Under the pieces are notes generated by a model. That model was not told where the DNA came from. It ran no database searches and worked only from the letters and a program-made list of their open reading frames with translations. A stretch of DNA of 64,000 nt from Cognatishimia activa (GTDB lineage Bacteria > Pseudomonadota > Alphaproteobacteria > Rhodobacterales > Rhodobacteraceae). The first letter of the stretch is position 1. Every line of letters begins with the position of its first letter. The stretch covers positions 186,001 to 250,000 of the forward strand of contig NZ_CP060010.1 in NCBI RefSeq assembly GCF_017798205.1, read 5' to 3'. A program made the position numbers and the translations under genes. Positions 52,953 to 63,100 of this stretch are shown piece by piece.

Positions 52953-54038
52953 CTAGGTACCCACATCGGCCTGCGCAACCGACACCGACTTAACAATCGC
53001 AAAGACCATCTGACCTTTGGCAAGCGCCATAGTTTTGGCAGACCGCTGCGTGACCCGCGCCAAGACATGGGCGTCTCCGCACGCCAGGCGCACCAAAACG
53101 CCCGGCCCCTGCCCTGCAAGGATGTCCTCAATGCGGGCTTCCATCACATTCAGCGCAGAGATGCCGTCTGGGCGGGTCAAAGACAACATGACATCGCTGG
53201 CTTTGATCCGCAGGCGCACATCATCTCCAACCGAGGCCATTACGCGTGGCAAATGAAGCTTTGTGCCCGCGCCGCTCAGTTCGGTGAGCCCATCCTCGTG
53301 ATGCGCCGTGACCCGCGCGCGCAGTACCGCTCCGCTTTCGCGCAATCCCAATACGGCGGCGGAGCTTGTGTCAGAGAACACCTCCTCCACGGGCCCCGCC
53401 TTCGCCACCTTGCCATCTCTCAGCAAGATCACGTGATTTGCCAAACGCGCGACCTCAGACACCGAGTGGCTCACATAGAGGATCGGGACCTCCGCGTGGT
53501 CTCGAAGACGTTCGAGATAGGGCAAAATTTCCTCTTTGCGCGCGGCATCCAGCGCGGCCAGAGGTTCGTCCAATAGCAACACCTCGGGCTTGGCCAGCAA
53601 CGCCCGCGCCAGGGCGACCCGTTGTTTTTCTCCGCCAGACAAGGCCTGAGGGCGGCGGCCCAGCAAGTGGTCAAGACCTAGCATCGTTACGATCTGCTCT
53701 TGATAGCCGTGATCCACAGCTTGCCCGCGCGCCTTGGGTCCGTAGGACAGATTGCGCACCACGCTTAGATGGGGAAACAGCCGTGCCTCTTGGAACACAT
53801 AGCCGACGTTTCGCTTTTGCGGCGCAAGGTTGATCCCCGCTGTGCGGTCCAGCACTTTGCGACCCGACATCGTGATCTGCCCGTCGTCCGGCGTCAAAAG
53901 CCCCGCGACCGACTGGATGATCGAGGTTTTGCCCGCGCCAGAGGGGCCAAACAGCGCAGTCACCCCAGCCGGTGCTTGAAACGCTACATCCAGATCAAAG
54001 CCTTGGAAATGATGAGAAATCTGAACCTCGATGCTCAT
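52953..54038 (-). CDS. modC: Molybdate ABC transporter ATP-binding protein
   Basis: A 361-residue ABC ATPase powering molybdate uptake. Walker A GPSGAGKTSI (about 33), signature LSGGEKQRVALARAL, Walker B LLLDEPLAALD, switch His in LYVSHSV, and a C-terminal TOBE/molybdate-binding domain (about 290-361). It overlaps modB by 4 bases. Last gene of modABC on the minus strand. Confidence 0.95.
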   Translation of the reverse strand: MSIEVQISHHFQGFDLDVAFQAPAGVTALFGPSGAGKTSIIQSVAGLLTPDDGQITMSGRKVLDRTAGINLAPQKRNVGYVFQEARLFPHLSVVRNLSYGPKARGQAVDHGYQEQIVTMLGLDHLLGRRPQALSGGEKQRVALARALLAKPEVLLLDEPLAALDAARKEEILPYLERLRDHAEVPILYVSHSVSEVARLANHVILLRDGKVAKAGPVEEVFSDTSSAAVLGLRESGAVLRARVTAHHEDGLTELSGAGTKLHLPRVMASVGDDVRLRIKASDVMLSLTRPDGISALNVMEARIEDILAGQGPGVLVRLACGDAHVLARVTQRSAKTMALAKGQMVFAIVKSVSVAQADVGT

Positions 54039-54739
54039 GACTCACCCCTATGCGCAGCCCGACGCGCGAGCAGTTCTGAGGCAACAAGGGCGATGACCGC
54101 GATCACGGTCGAGACAATTACCAGCCGAAAGGCTTGGGGCTCCTCTCCGGGGATTTGAAGCATTGCGTAGATGGCCGAGGGCAAAGTCTGGGTCTGGCCG
54201 GGGATGTTTGAGACAAATGTGATGGTGGCCCCGAATTCTCCGATGGCTTTGGCGAAGGCCAGCACCGCGCCTGCGATCACGCCCGGCACCATCAAGGGGA
54301 GAGTCACGGTGACATAGATACGCCAGCGGCTTGCACCAAGCGTGGCGGCGGCTTCTTCGAGTTTTGGGTCCACGTTTTCCAAGGCCAGCCGGATCGCGCG
54401 CACCATCAAGGGAAACCCCATGATCGCCGCCGCAAGCGCCGCGCCTGTCCAGCGGAACGCGAGCAAGAGACCAAAGGTGTCTTCCAAAAACTGTCCGACA
54501 GGCGCGCGTCGTCCGAAGGTCACCAACAAAAGATAGCCGGTGACAACAGGCGGCAAGACCAGCGGCAAATGCACCGCGATATTCAAAAGCTCTCGTCCCC
54601 AAAAGCGTTTGCGCACCAAAAGATGCGCCACCCAAAGCGCCAATGGCAGGCTAAGAGCCGTCGCCCAGAGGCTGACCCAAATCGACAGTCGCATGGCCGC
54701 AAAGCCTTCGGGGCCGAGATAGTCCGCAAGCCAGGTCAT
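54035..54739 (-). CDS. modB: Molybdate ABC transporter permease
   Basis: A 234-residue inner-membrane permease with about five to six helices. The EAA loop is visible: 'LEEAAATLGASRWRIYVTVTLPL'. Overlaps of 4 bases with modA and modC mark tight coupling. Forms the channel of the ModABC importer. Confidence 0.95.
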   Translation of the reverse strand: MTWLADYLGPEGFAAMRLSIWVSLWATALSLPLALWVAHLLVRKRFWGRELLNIAVHLPLVLPPVVTGYLLLVTFGRRAPVGQFLEDTFGLLLAFRWTGAALAAAIMGFPLMVRAIRLALENVDPKLEEAAATLGASRWRIYVTVTLPLMVPGVIAGAVLAFAKAIGEFGATITFVSNIPGQTQTLPSAIYAMLQIPGEEPQAFRLVIVSTVIAVIALVASELLARRAAHRGES

Positions 54740-55455
54740 GGCGCGATGTCCTGAAACCCATGCGCTCGAAAGATGTCGCGGGCGGCGGGGCTTTGCAGAA
54801 GGTCAAGGTAGGCGTTTGCGGCTTCGCCCCTAGTCAATTGAGCGACGCGGTAGATGATTGGGCTATGGTCCTCTTCGTCAAAGCGATGCACCACGTGGAC
54901 CGCCGGATCAGCAAGCGCGTCTGTTGCGTAGGTCACGGCAAATGGCGCTTCGCCCAGCGCCACAAGGCGGAGGGCGGCGCGGACATTGTCGGTCTGAATG
55001 ATGCGGTCCTGAAGTACGTCCCAAAGACGTAGGCTGCTCAGGGCTTCTTTGGCGTATATGCCGGCGGGGACCGCCCGCGTGTGACCCACCGCAAGAAACC
55101 CATCGCCAAGAGTTTCGGGTAACGCCGTGATGTCAAAGTCTGGATCTGCCTCAGATGCAATCACCACGAGCTCATTGCGCAGGATATCCTGTGCGGTGAA
55201 GGTCTCTTTTACCGCTTGGTCGTCCAGCCACGTCGCCCAGAGTTGGTTGGCCGAGAAGAACACATCCGCAGGTGCTCCCTGAGCAATTTGACGCGCGAGT
55301 GCTGCGCTGCTGGCGTAGGAGGCCGTCACTTTGATCGGTGCGCTTGCGTGAATTTCATCCAAGACACCCCGCAGGCTCGCTGCCGCAAAGACCGTGATCT
55401 CGGCCAGCGCCACTGTCGGTACAAGGAAGAATATACAGGATAGAAAGCGCAGCAT
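54736..55455 (-). CDS. modA: Molybdate ABC transporter substrate-binding protein
   Basis: A 239-residue periplasmic binding protein with a signal peptide (about 1-18, ending VALA). The start of the mature protein, 'EITVFAAASLRGVLDEI', is the standard ModA signature and 'GAPADVFFSANQLWATWLDDQA' supports it. First gene of modABC. I see no classic ModE palindrome in the 120 bases before it. Confidence 0.95.
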   Translation of the reverse strand: MLRFLSCIFFLVPTVALAEITVFAAASLRGVLDEIHASAPIKVTASYASSAALARQIAQGAPADVFFSANQLWATWLDDQAVKETFTAQDILRNELVVIASEADPDFDITALPETLGDGFLAVGHTRAVPAGIYAKEALSSLRLWDVLQDRIIQTDNVRAALRLVALGEAPFAVTYATDALADPAVHVVHRFDEEDHSPIIYRVAQLTRGEAANAYLDLLQSPAARDIFRAHGFQDIAP

Positions 55456-55514
55456 TTTGGTGTCCGAAGTTCGAAAGGACTATGGGCGAGCTCTGCGCCA
55501 GTGGCAAGCGTTCA

Positions 55515-55575
55515 GGGGGCCAGCCCCCGTCGCCCTGAAGGGCGCCTCCCCCGGAGTATTTTGGGCAAGATGAAA
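55515..55575. repeat. Double hairpin plus CCCGGAGTATTTT element
   Basis: Between modA and cobQ: GGGGGC-CA-GCCCCC (55515-55528), then CGCCCT-GA-AGGGCG (55531-55544), then TCCCCCGGAGTATTTTGG running toward 55575. I recall similar elements at gene ends in many Rhodobacteraceae; the related ones here are near 33797 and 49078. It lies downstream of the cobQ stop, so it may end that minus-strand transcript. Confidence 0.5.
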
Positions 55576-57024
55576 CTAGCTCGCGGCGGCGAGAATGCCC
55601 TCAACGTCAAGATGTTCCTCGATGTGATCCGCGAGAGAGTCCAGAGTGGTTTCGACGGTTTGGTCGTAGCTGGTGTCTGATGCCTTGGCGCCAAGGCTTG
55701 CAAGAAACGCGGCGCGGAACGCATCGTCGCGGAACATGCCGTGCAGGTAACTGCCTTGGATTTTGCCGCTTTCGCTGGTTGCGCCTTCGGGACGGTTGTT
55801 GATCGAGGCAAAGGCGCGGGCACGATCGGGGCCGTCGGTGCGCCCGATGTGGATTTCGTAGCCCGTGAAATCGATGCCGGAGCTTGCGTGTTTGGCGTTC
55901 ACTTCGGTCAGGCTCTTGTTTGGGGTCATCAGGGTCTCCACATCAAGGAACCCGAGGCCTTTGGTGTCGCCAGCAGGGCCTTCGATGCCTTCAGGGTCTG
56001 AGATCTTGGTGCCAAGCATCTGATATCCGCCGCAAATCCCGAGGACATGGCCACCACGCCGCACATGCGCTTGCAGGTCGATATCCCAACCTTGGGCGCG
56101 CAGGAAAGCGAGGTCTCCGATGGTGGATTTGCTGCCGGGGATGATGACGAGTATCGCGTCTGCCGGGATCGGCTGGCCTGCGCGCAGCATGGTGAGGCGA
56201 ACGCCGGGTTCTTGGGCGAGAGGATCCAGATCGTCGAAATTCGCGATGCGAGAGAGGCCGAGGCAGACGATATGGATGTCGCCTTGGGAGTCGGATCCTT
56301 TGAGGTCGAGCGCGTCTTCGGCAGGGAGTTTCCAGGCGTCATAGAAATAAGGAAGCACGCCGAAGCCGGGCCATTTGGTCGTATCTTGGATCAGGTCGTA
56401 GCCATCATCAAACAGGCTGGGGTCGCCGCGGAACTTGTTGATCATGAAGCCTTTGACGAGGCTTGCGTCTTCGGGCGAGATCACCGCTTGGGTGCCGACG
56501 ATCTGCGCTATGACGCCACCGCGGTCGATGTCTCCGGCGAGGATCACGGGCGTATTTGACGCCTGCGCAAAGCCCATATTGGCAATGTCACCTGCTCGTA
56601 AATTGACTTCGGCGGGGCTGCCTGCGCCTTCGACGATGACGAGATCGTGCTTCGATTTCAAATGGTTGAAACTCTCGAGCACGGAGACCATCAGTTGCGG
56701 TTTCAGCTTGGCATAATCGCGTGCTTTGGCTGTGGTCAGCCGTTTGCCCTGCACCACCACCTGAGCGCCAACGTCGGTTTCCGGCTTTAGCAGGACCGGG
56801 TTCATGTGGACCGTCGTGGGCAATTTGCACGCCAAGGCTTGCAAAGCCTGCGCCCGGCCGATTTCGCCGCCATCAGACGTGACGGCCGCATTGTTGGACA
56901 TGTTCTGCGGCTTGAACGGCGCCACCGAAAGTCCGCGTCGCAAGGCCGCGCGACAGAGACCTGCCACCAGCATCGACTTGCCGACATTGCTGCCGGTGCC
57001 CTGAATCATGATGGCTTTGCTCAT
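55576..57024 (-). CDS. cobQ: Cobyric acid synthase
   Basis: Amidates four side chains of adenosylcobyrinic acid a,c-diamide using glutamine and ATP. The protein has 482 residues: N-terminal P-loop-like [11 protein letters not shown] (about 7-17), and a C-terminal type I glutamine amidotransferase with the nucleophile Cys in [10 protein letters not shown] and a downstream His in SYLHGMF. Last gene of cobO-Lin0512-Lin0512-cobQ; the gap to its upstream neighbour is 3 bases. Confidence 0.96.
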   Translation of the reverse strand: MSKAIMIQGTGSNVGKSMLVAGLCRAALRRGLSVAPFKPQNMSNNAAVTSDGGEIGRAQALQALACKLPTTVHMNPVLLKPETDVGAQVVVQGKRLTTAKARDYAKLKPQLMVSVLESFNHLKSKHDLVIVEGAGSPAEVNLRAGDIANMGFAQASNTPVILAGDIDRGGVIAQIVGTQAVISPEDASLVKGFMINKFRGDPSLFDDGYDLIQDTTKWPGFGVLPYFYDAWKLPAEDALDLKGSDSQGDIHIVCLGLSRIANFDDLDPLAQEPGVRLTMLRAGQPIPADAILVIIPGSKSTIGDLAFLRAQGWDIDLQAHVRRGGHVLGICGGYQMLGTKISDPEGIEGPAGDTKGLGFLDVETLMTPNKSLTEVNAKHASSGIDFTGYEIHIGRTDGPDRARAFASINNRPEGATSESGKIQGSYLHGMFRDDAFRAAFLASLGAKASDTSYDQTVETTLDSLADHIEEHLDVEGILAAAS

Positions 57025-57027
57025 GGG

Positions 57028-57372
57028 CTACCCTTGTTTTGGCAGAAAGGCTTCGACCGCAGCGGTGGCGATGACGTTCACGGTGCCGTTGTCGGGGTTG
57101 GTCACGTCCATGCCGCCAAAGACAGCTTTTACTGTCGCTTTGCCGCGTGGCAGCACCTCGGCCAGGGCCGCGCAATCCACCTGTTCGGGTTTTTGCACAC
57201 CGATCGTCACGGAAACGCGCATCTCTTCACTGGGGATGCCGAGCGTGCCGAACATCGGAATGCAGGAATGGCGGATCGCGTCTTCAATCGCGCGTTCTGC
57301 TGCCTTGGTATAGTCCTGACGGAAGAGGTTATTGCCCATGCCCATTTCCAGGATAAATCGTTGATCGCTCAT
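57028..57372 (-). CDS. Lin0512 family protein, copy 2
   Basis: A 114-residue protein of the Lin0512 family (function unknown). It begins 'FILEMGMGNNLFRQDYTKAAERAIEDAIRHS' and contains 'VFGGMDVTNPDNG' and 'ATVKAVFGG'. It is about 40 percent identical by eye to its neighbour, with the motif order MGMGxxLxRQDYTxAAxRAxxDA shared. It overlaps the neighbour by 4 bases and cobQ follows after 3 bases. A role in cobalamin synthesis or in corrinoid handling is suggested only by position. Confidence 0.85.
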   Translation of the reverse strand: MSDQRFILEMGMGNNLFRQDYTKAAERAIEDAIRHSCIPMFGTLGIPSEEMRVSVTIGVQKPEQVDCAALAEVLPRGKATVKAVFGGMDVTNPDNGTVNVIATAAVEAFLPKQG

Positions 57373-57716
57373 GGCTTTACCTCCACATCCATCGCCACAG
57401 AGATCGCAACATTGGCGATAACGGTGGGATTGCCTTCGGGGCGCGGTACGTCAAGGCCACCTTTGACGGGGGTCACGGTGACCTGTCCGTAGGGGAAGAT
57501 CGCGGCGATCTTGGCTTTGTCGATCTGCTCGGGCTGGGCGACCGCGACCTCGACGGTGATCTGCATCTCGGATTTGTCTTTGCCGAAGAGCTCCGCGAGG
57601 TTGATCGAATTGTGCCACAGCGCATCTTTGACGGCGCGGGTGGCGGCCTCGGTATAGTCCTGACGGCGCAGAGAGCTACCCATGCCGAATTCGGTGAGGA
57701 GACGTTTGAGGGGCAT
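57369..57716 (-). CDS. Lin0512 family protein, copy 1
   Basis: A 115-residue paralogue of the next gene, beginning 'MPLKRLLTEFGMGSSLRRQDYTEAATRAVKDALWHNS' and ending 'ANVAISVAMDVEVKP'. It overlaps the cobO stop by one base and the second copy by 4 bases, so all four genes are translationally linked. The two could form a heteromer. Function unknown. Confidence 0.85.
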   Translation of the reverse strand: MPLKRLLTEFGMGSSLRRQDYTEAATRAVKDALWHNSINLAELFGKDKSEMQITVEVAVAQPEQIDKAKIAAIFPYGQVTVTPVKGGLDVPRPEGNPTVIANVAISVAMDVEVKP

Positions 57717-58333
57717 TAAAACTCAACCCCCTTCTGCGCCTTGATCCCGTCGCGGAACGGATGTTTCACTAAGGTCATTTCCGTCACCAGATCAGCCGCC
57801 TCTATCAACTCTGGCTTCGCGTTCCGCCCTGTCAGGCAAACATGCGTCATCATTGGTTTCTCGTTCAGCAGAAACTCCACGACCTCATCAATATTCAGAT
57901 AGTCATTACGCAGCGCGATATTGATCTCGTCCAGCAACACAAAGCGATTGTTCTCATCCCGAATGAGCTGTTTCGCCAGCTCCCAGCCCGCTTCGGCCTT
58001 GGCGATATCGCGGTCGCGGTCCTGGGTCTCCCATGTGAACCCTTCACCCGAAACATAGAACTTACATTCATCCTTGAAATGCGTCTCAAGAAAGTCGCGT
58101 TCCCCCGTGGCCCAGGCGCCTTTGATGAACTGCACAACGGCTGTCTGCATGCCATGAGAGATACAGCGCATGATCATGCCGAATCCGCTGGAAGACTTGC
58201 CCTTACCCGGCCCCGTATGCACCATGATAAGACCTTTTTCTTCGGTCTTATTCTCCATCAAACGGTCCCGCGCGGCCTTGATTTTCTTCATTTTCTCTGT
58301 GTGACGTGCAGAGATGTCGGCATCTGTACTCAT
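57716..58333 (-). CDS. cobO: Cob(I)yrinic acid a,c-diamide adenosyltransferase
   Basis: Transfers the adenosyl group of ATP to cobalt(I) of the corrin ring. The protein has 205 residues of the BtuR/CobO type with the P-loop HTGPGKGKSSSGFG (about 39-52), and 'VVQFIKGAWATGE' and 'LLDEINIAL' typical of the family. First gene of the minus-strand cobalamin operon, divergent from the riboswitch-led operon; the 53 bases between them must hold both promoters or the riboswitch transcript start. Confidence 0.95.
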   Translation of the reverse strand: MSTDADISARHTEKMKKIKAARDRLMENKTEEKGLIMVHTGPGKGKSSSGFGMIMRCISHGMQTAVVQFIKGAWATGERDFLETHFKDECKFYVSGEGFTWETQDRDRDIAKAEAGWELAKQLIRDENNRFVLLDEINIALRNDYLNIDEVVEFLLNEKPMMTHVCLTGRNAKPELIEAADLVTEMTLVKHPFRDGIKAQKGVEF

Positions 58334-58386
58334 GGGGTCGTCCTCATAACTTGACTCGGGGGGCGGATAGGCGCATTCCCGTCCTG

Positions 58387-58575
58387 TTGGTTCCTGTATT
58401 TAGTGCAGGTGAAAAGGGAATGCGACATGGATTGCGACGCAATCCAAACCGCAGCCGCCCCCGCGACCGTGAGCGGAGAGGGTTTGGCAAGCCACTGGCG
58501 CAAGCTGGGAAGGGCCAAATCCGCCAAGGGAAACCTTGGGATCCGTAAGCCGGGAGACCTGCCAGCACCTGTGAC
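58387..58575 (+). ncRNA. Cobalamin riboswitch
   Basis: Aptamer elements in order: 'TGCAGGTGAAAAGGGAATGCG', a variable arm (58420-58445), 'CCGCAGCCGCCCCCGCGACCGTGAGCGGAG' with the B12-box core (58449-58478), 'GCCACTGG', 'GGGAAGG', then AAGCCGGGAGACCTGCC (58547-58563). A CCGG...CCGG stem and ACGGGGTG follow before the gene and may form the expression platform. It is oriented toward DUF1636-cobW-cobN-cobG, so that operon should be shut off by adenosylcobalamin. Confidence 0.92.
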
Positions 58576-58660
58576 TTTAACCGGACGGGGTGTTCCGGTG
58601 TCGGGACTTCGCATGATGCCCGCCCTACTCGCCCTTGTCCCTCCTGAAAGGAGAGACATG

Positions 58661-59038
58661 ATGACTATGGAACCAGTCGAGGTTCTAGTGTGTTCGACCT
58701 GCCGTGCGGGCATGCCGACGGATATGGAAGGCCCGCGTCCGGGCGCACAACTGGCTGAGGCTTTGTTGGCCAAAGAGTGGCCTGCACATGTGACCGTAAA
58801 AACCACCGAATGCCTGTCCAATTGTGACAGCGGCTGTTCCGTCGCCGTGCGCGGCGGTGCGGATCGTTGGACCTATGTCTATGGCAATTTCACCGGCGCC
58901 GAGGATGCGGATCTCGCCCATGAGGGGCTTGTGAAATACGCAAGCACCGAGGACGGCCTTGTCCCCTGGCGCGAACGCCCCATTCACTTTCGTAAAAACT
59001 GTATCGCGCGGATCCCACCGCTGCGCCTGCCGGAGTAA
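58661..59038 (+). CDS. DUF1636 metal-binding protein of the cobalamin operon
   Basis: A 125-residue protein of the DUF1636 family. Five cysteines match the family pattern: VCSTC near the start and ECLSNCDSGC in the middle, suggesting a thioredoxin-like [2Fe-2S] or metal site. The family sits next to cobalamin or CobW genes in many alphaproteobacteria. AAAGGAGAG precedes two tandem ATGs (58658, 58661); I chose the second by spacing, the other adds one Met. First gene after the riboswitch. Confidence 0.87.
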   Translation: MTMEPVEVLVCSTCRAGMPTDMEGPRPGAQLAEALLAKEWPAHVTVKTTECLSNCDSGCSVAVRGGADRWTYVYGNFTGAEDADLAHEGLVKYASTEDGLVPWRERPIHFRKNCIARIPPLRLPE

Positions 59039-59043
59039 GGCTT

Positions 59044-60138
59044 ATGAGCACGCTTGAGAAACTTCCTGTCACTGTGATCACCGGCTTTCTGGGATCGGGC
59101 AAGACAACGCTGGTCAGCAAGCTGATGCAGAACCCGCAGGGCAAACGTCTGGCGGTTGTTGTGAATGAATTTGGCGATGTGGGCGTTGATGGCGACATTC
59201 TGAAATCCTGCGCCATCCCTGATTGCCCTGCCGAAAACATTATGGAGCTGGCGAACGGCTGTATCTGCTGCACCGTGGCCGATGATTTCATCCCCACAAT
59301 CGAAGCGCTGATGGCGCTAGAACCCCGCCCCGATCACATCCTGATCGAGACTTCGGGTCTGGCGCTGCCGAAACCTCTGCTGAAGGCCTTTGACTGGCCC
59401 GATATCCGCTCCAAAATCACTGTGGATGGCGTGATTGCTCTGGCCGATGCAGAGGCGGTTGCGGATGGGCGTTTTGCGTCGAATGTTGCCGCCGTCGACG
59501 CCCAGCGCGAGGCGGATGAAGGTTTGGATCACGAAACTCCGCTGGCCGAAGTCTTTGGCGATCAGATTTCCTGTGCGGACATCATTTTGCTGACCAAACC
59601 TGATCTTGCAGGCGAAGACGGTGTCGCCAAGGCGAAGGCTTTGATCGAAGAAAACTCTCCGCGTCCGTTGCCGGTTGTGGAAGTGGCGGAAGGCATGGTC
59701 GATCCCCGCGTGATCCTTGGGCTGAATGCGGCAGCCGAGGACGATCTGGACAGCCGTCCAAGCCACCATGAGGATCATCACCATCATCATGACCACGATG
59801 ACGATGACGATCATGATCACGACCACCATCACCACCATGACCACAGCCATGATGATTTCGACAGCATCGTCGTCGACATCCCCGAACAGATCGACGCCGC
59901 AACCTTCGCCGCCAAGGTCGAAGCCATGGCGAAAGAGCAAAACATCCTGCGCGTCAAAGGCTATGCGGCCGTCGAGGGCAAACCCATGCGCCTTCTGGTG
60001 CAAGCGGTCGGAGCGCGGGTGCGTCACCAGTTCGACCGCCCTTGGAAACCAGATGAGGCGCGCCAAGGCAAAATGGTCGTCATCGCGGAACATGACAACG
60101 TGAACCGCGCAGCCATCGAGGCGGCTTTCGCAAGCTAA
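59044..60138 (+). CDS. cobW: Cobalamin biosynthesis GTPase CobW
   Basis: A 364-residue G3E GTPase that acts as a metal chaperone, thought to deliver Co2+ to CobNST. Walker A GFLGSGKTTLV, the CxCC metal motif as ANGCICCTVAD, and a C-terminal CobW_C domain (about 275-364). Between residues about 240 and 272 lies a His/Asp tract with over fifteen histidines, likely to store or buffer metal. It starts 5 bases after DUF1636 and ends 2 bases before cobN. Confidence 0.95.
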   Translation: MSTLEKLPVTVITGFLGSGKTTLVSKLMQNPQGKRLAVVVNEFGDVGVDGDILKSCAIPDCPAENIMELANGCICCTVADDFIPTIEALMALEPRPDHILIETSGLALPKPLLKAFDWPDIRSKITVDGVIALADAEAVADGRFASNVAAVDAQREADEGLDHETPLAEVFGDQISCADIILLTKPDLAGEDGVAKAKALIEENSPRPLPVVEVAEGMVDPRVILGLNAAAEDDLDSRPSHHEDHHHHHDHDDDDDHDHDHHHHHDHSHDDFDSIVVDIPEQIDAATFAAKVEAMAKEQNILRVKGYAAVEGKPMRLLVQAVGARVRHQFDRPWKPDEARQGKMVVIAEHDNVNRAAIEAAFAS

Positions 60139-60140
60139 CC

Positions 60141-63100
60141 ATGCACGTCGTCTTTCGCGAAAGCCACGGGCTCGAGGAAACGGAAACGCCCTTTGACGTC
60201 GGACAGACTCCGGCGGATCTGGTGGTATTGTCCTATTCCGACAGTGACCTTGGGGCGTTCGCGGCGGGCTGGCATCGTGGGAAAGATGATCTGCCGTCGC
60301 TCAGGCTCGCGAATATCTCGGCGTTGAAACATCCGCTGTCTGTGGACACCTATGTCGAGAACACGCTTGAGGGCGCGAAGGCCGTTTTAGTGCGTTTGAT
60401 CGGCGGCATCCCCTATTGGTCCTACGGCATCCAGCAATTGCAGGATCTGGCGCGGCGTAAGAGGATTGCCCTGGCCGTGCTGCCTGCGGATGGGCGGCCT
60501 GATACGCGGCTGGACGAAGTCTCGACCCTGCCCAAGTCCACGCTGCAACGCCTTGCGCATCTTTGTGACACTGGCGGAGCCGTCGCGGCGCAGGCCGCTT
60601 TGGCGCAATTGGCGATTGCGGCGGGGATCTATGCGAAACCTGTGGCCGGATCCAAACAGCTGCCAGACTTTGGCGGCTGGACACCGGAAACCGGAGTCTG
60701 TGACGCCCTGCGCACGACAGACAAACCGCTCGTCGCGCTGACCTTCTATCGCAGCTACGTCAGCTCGGCTGATCTGGCCCCGATTGAGGCCATGTTCACC
60801 GCCCTCAGAGCGCGCGGTTTTGAGGTGATGGGACTTTTCGCGCCCACGCTCAAACAACCAGAGGCGGCGGCGTGGATTGCGCAGACTTTGCAAGAGCTTG
60901 CGCCTGCAGCCGTCGTGAATGCCACAGCCTTTTCCGGCAAAGGCAGCGATGGCACCTCGCCTTTGGATGCCACAGACGCGCCGGTCTTTCAGATCGCTCT
61001 GGCGACCTCGCGCAAGAAAGCCTGGGCTGAAAGTGAACGCGGCCTCGCACCAGCAGACCTTGCCATGCACGTGGTTTTGCCAGAGGTCGACGGGCGGCTT
61101 TTCGCAGGCGTGGCCTCTTTCAAAGAGCCCGGCAAGAAAGACCCAGACCTGCAATATTCCCGCTTTGGCCACCGCGCCCATGCGGATCGGATCGAGGCCG
61201 TGGCCGACAAAGTCGCGGCATGGGTGAAGCTTTCTGAAACGCCAGTGTCCGAAAAACGAGCGGCGGTGGTTTTATCGACTTACCCCGGAGCCGATTGGAA
61301 TATGGCGCATGCTGTGGGGCTGGATGCTTTAGCGAGTGCTGAGGCCATTGTGGAGGATCTCGCGTCCGAGGGTTTGAGACCCACGGCGGGCGACGCGGGC
61401 TGGCTCGGCGCGGCGCTCGGCACTCAGTCCCTGCGTTTCTCGCTGGCAGACTACTCCGAGGCCACAGGCGATCTGCCTCCAGAGCTGCGTGACGATTTAA
61501 CAAAGGTTTGGGGCGCTCCCGAGACCGATGCTCTGGTCAAAGACGGAGCCTTTGAATTCACAGCAATCCAGAGTGGCAATGTCACAATCGCCCTGCAACC
61601 TGAGCGCGGATCCGAAGACGTCCGCGAGGACGAATACCACGACCTCGCCCGCACCCCGCGCCATTCCTATGTGGCCTTTTACCTATGGCTGCGGAAAAGC
61701 TTTGGCGCAGATGCGCTCATCCACGTGGGCGCACACGGCACGCTCGAATGGCTGCCCGGCAAATCTGTCGCCTTGTCGAACACTTGCTGGCCCGAAGCAC
61801 TAACGGGCCATATGCCCGTCATCTATCCGTTCATCGTCAACGACCCCGGCGAAGCCGCCCAAGCCAAACGCCGCATCGGAGCCGTGACCTTGGGCCATGT
61901 GCCGCCTCCCCTGAAAGAAAGCGCCGCCCCGCAGAAGTTCGCCCACTTGGAAAGCCTCTTGGATGAGTTCTCCAATGCTGACGGCCTAGACCCGAAACGC
62001 AGAGATCGCCTGCAGGACGGCATCCGCGACGAGGCCGAGGCTCTGGGACTAGCCGCGCAACTGGGACTAGACGGCGCCACCTGTCTCGCCGAAGCCATCA
62101 CCCGCATTGACACTTTGGTCTGTGACATCAAAGAAAGCCAGTTCGGCGACGGGCTGCATGTCTTTGGTCGCGCTCCAGAAGGCCAAGAGGCCTTTGACGC
62201 GGCACCTTCTGCGACGTCGGAACGCGCGGCCTTAGCTCGCGCGCTACAAGGCAAACGGATCGAAGCCGGCCCCTCTGGCTCTCCCTACCGAGGCCGTACT
62301 GATGTGCTGCCTACAGGGCGCAATCTGTTCACTACGGACCCGCGGTCCGTCCCCACACGCTCAGCCTATGCGCAGGGTGTCAAACTGGCCGAAGAATTGG
62401 TCCGCCGCCACCTTCAAGAAGAAGGCGACTACCCCAAAAACCTGATCGTCGACCTCTGGGGCTCGGCCACCATGCGCACGGCGGGCGAAGAATTTGCGAT
62501 GGCGCTCCATCTCTTGGGCGCGAAGCCCGTGTGGGATGAAGGGTCTGAGCGGGTCTCTGGCGTTGAAATCCTGCCGATCGCCATGCTGGACCGCCCCCGC
62601 ATCGACGTGACATTGCGCGTCTCGGGCCTGTTCCGCGATGTGTTTCCATCTCTATCCGCGCTCTTTTCTCAAGCCGTACGTGCATTGGCAGCCCGCGAGG
62701 AGTCCCGCGACTGGAACCCTTTTGCTGGCGACACCCCTGCTCCGCGCGTCTATGGCCCAGCGCCGGGCAGCTATGGTCTAGGCATGGGCCACTTGACGGA
62801 CTACGGCACCGAGGGCCGCACGCGCGCTGGCGAGGCTTGGTTGTCGGCCTCCTCTTGGGCCTTGGATCAGGACACACCGCACCAAGACCAATCGGGCATC
62901 CGCGACCGCGTGGCCGCAGCGGATAGTTTTGTGCATGCCCAAGACCTGCCCGAAACCGATATCCTCTTGGCCGTCGATTACGCGAGCCATGAAGCAGGCT
63001 TCGCCGCGGCGCAATCTATCACCGGCGGAGAGGCAAACCTCTACCACCTCGACAGCACCAACCCCGACCGTCCCCGCGCCCGAGCTTTGGACGAAGAGGT

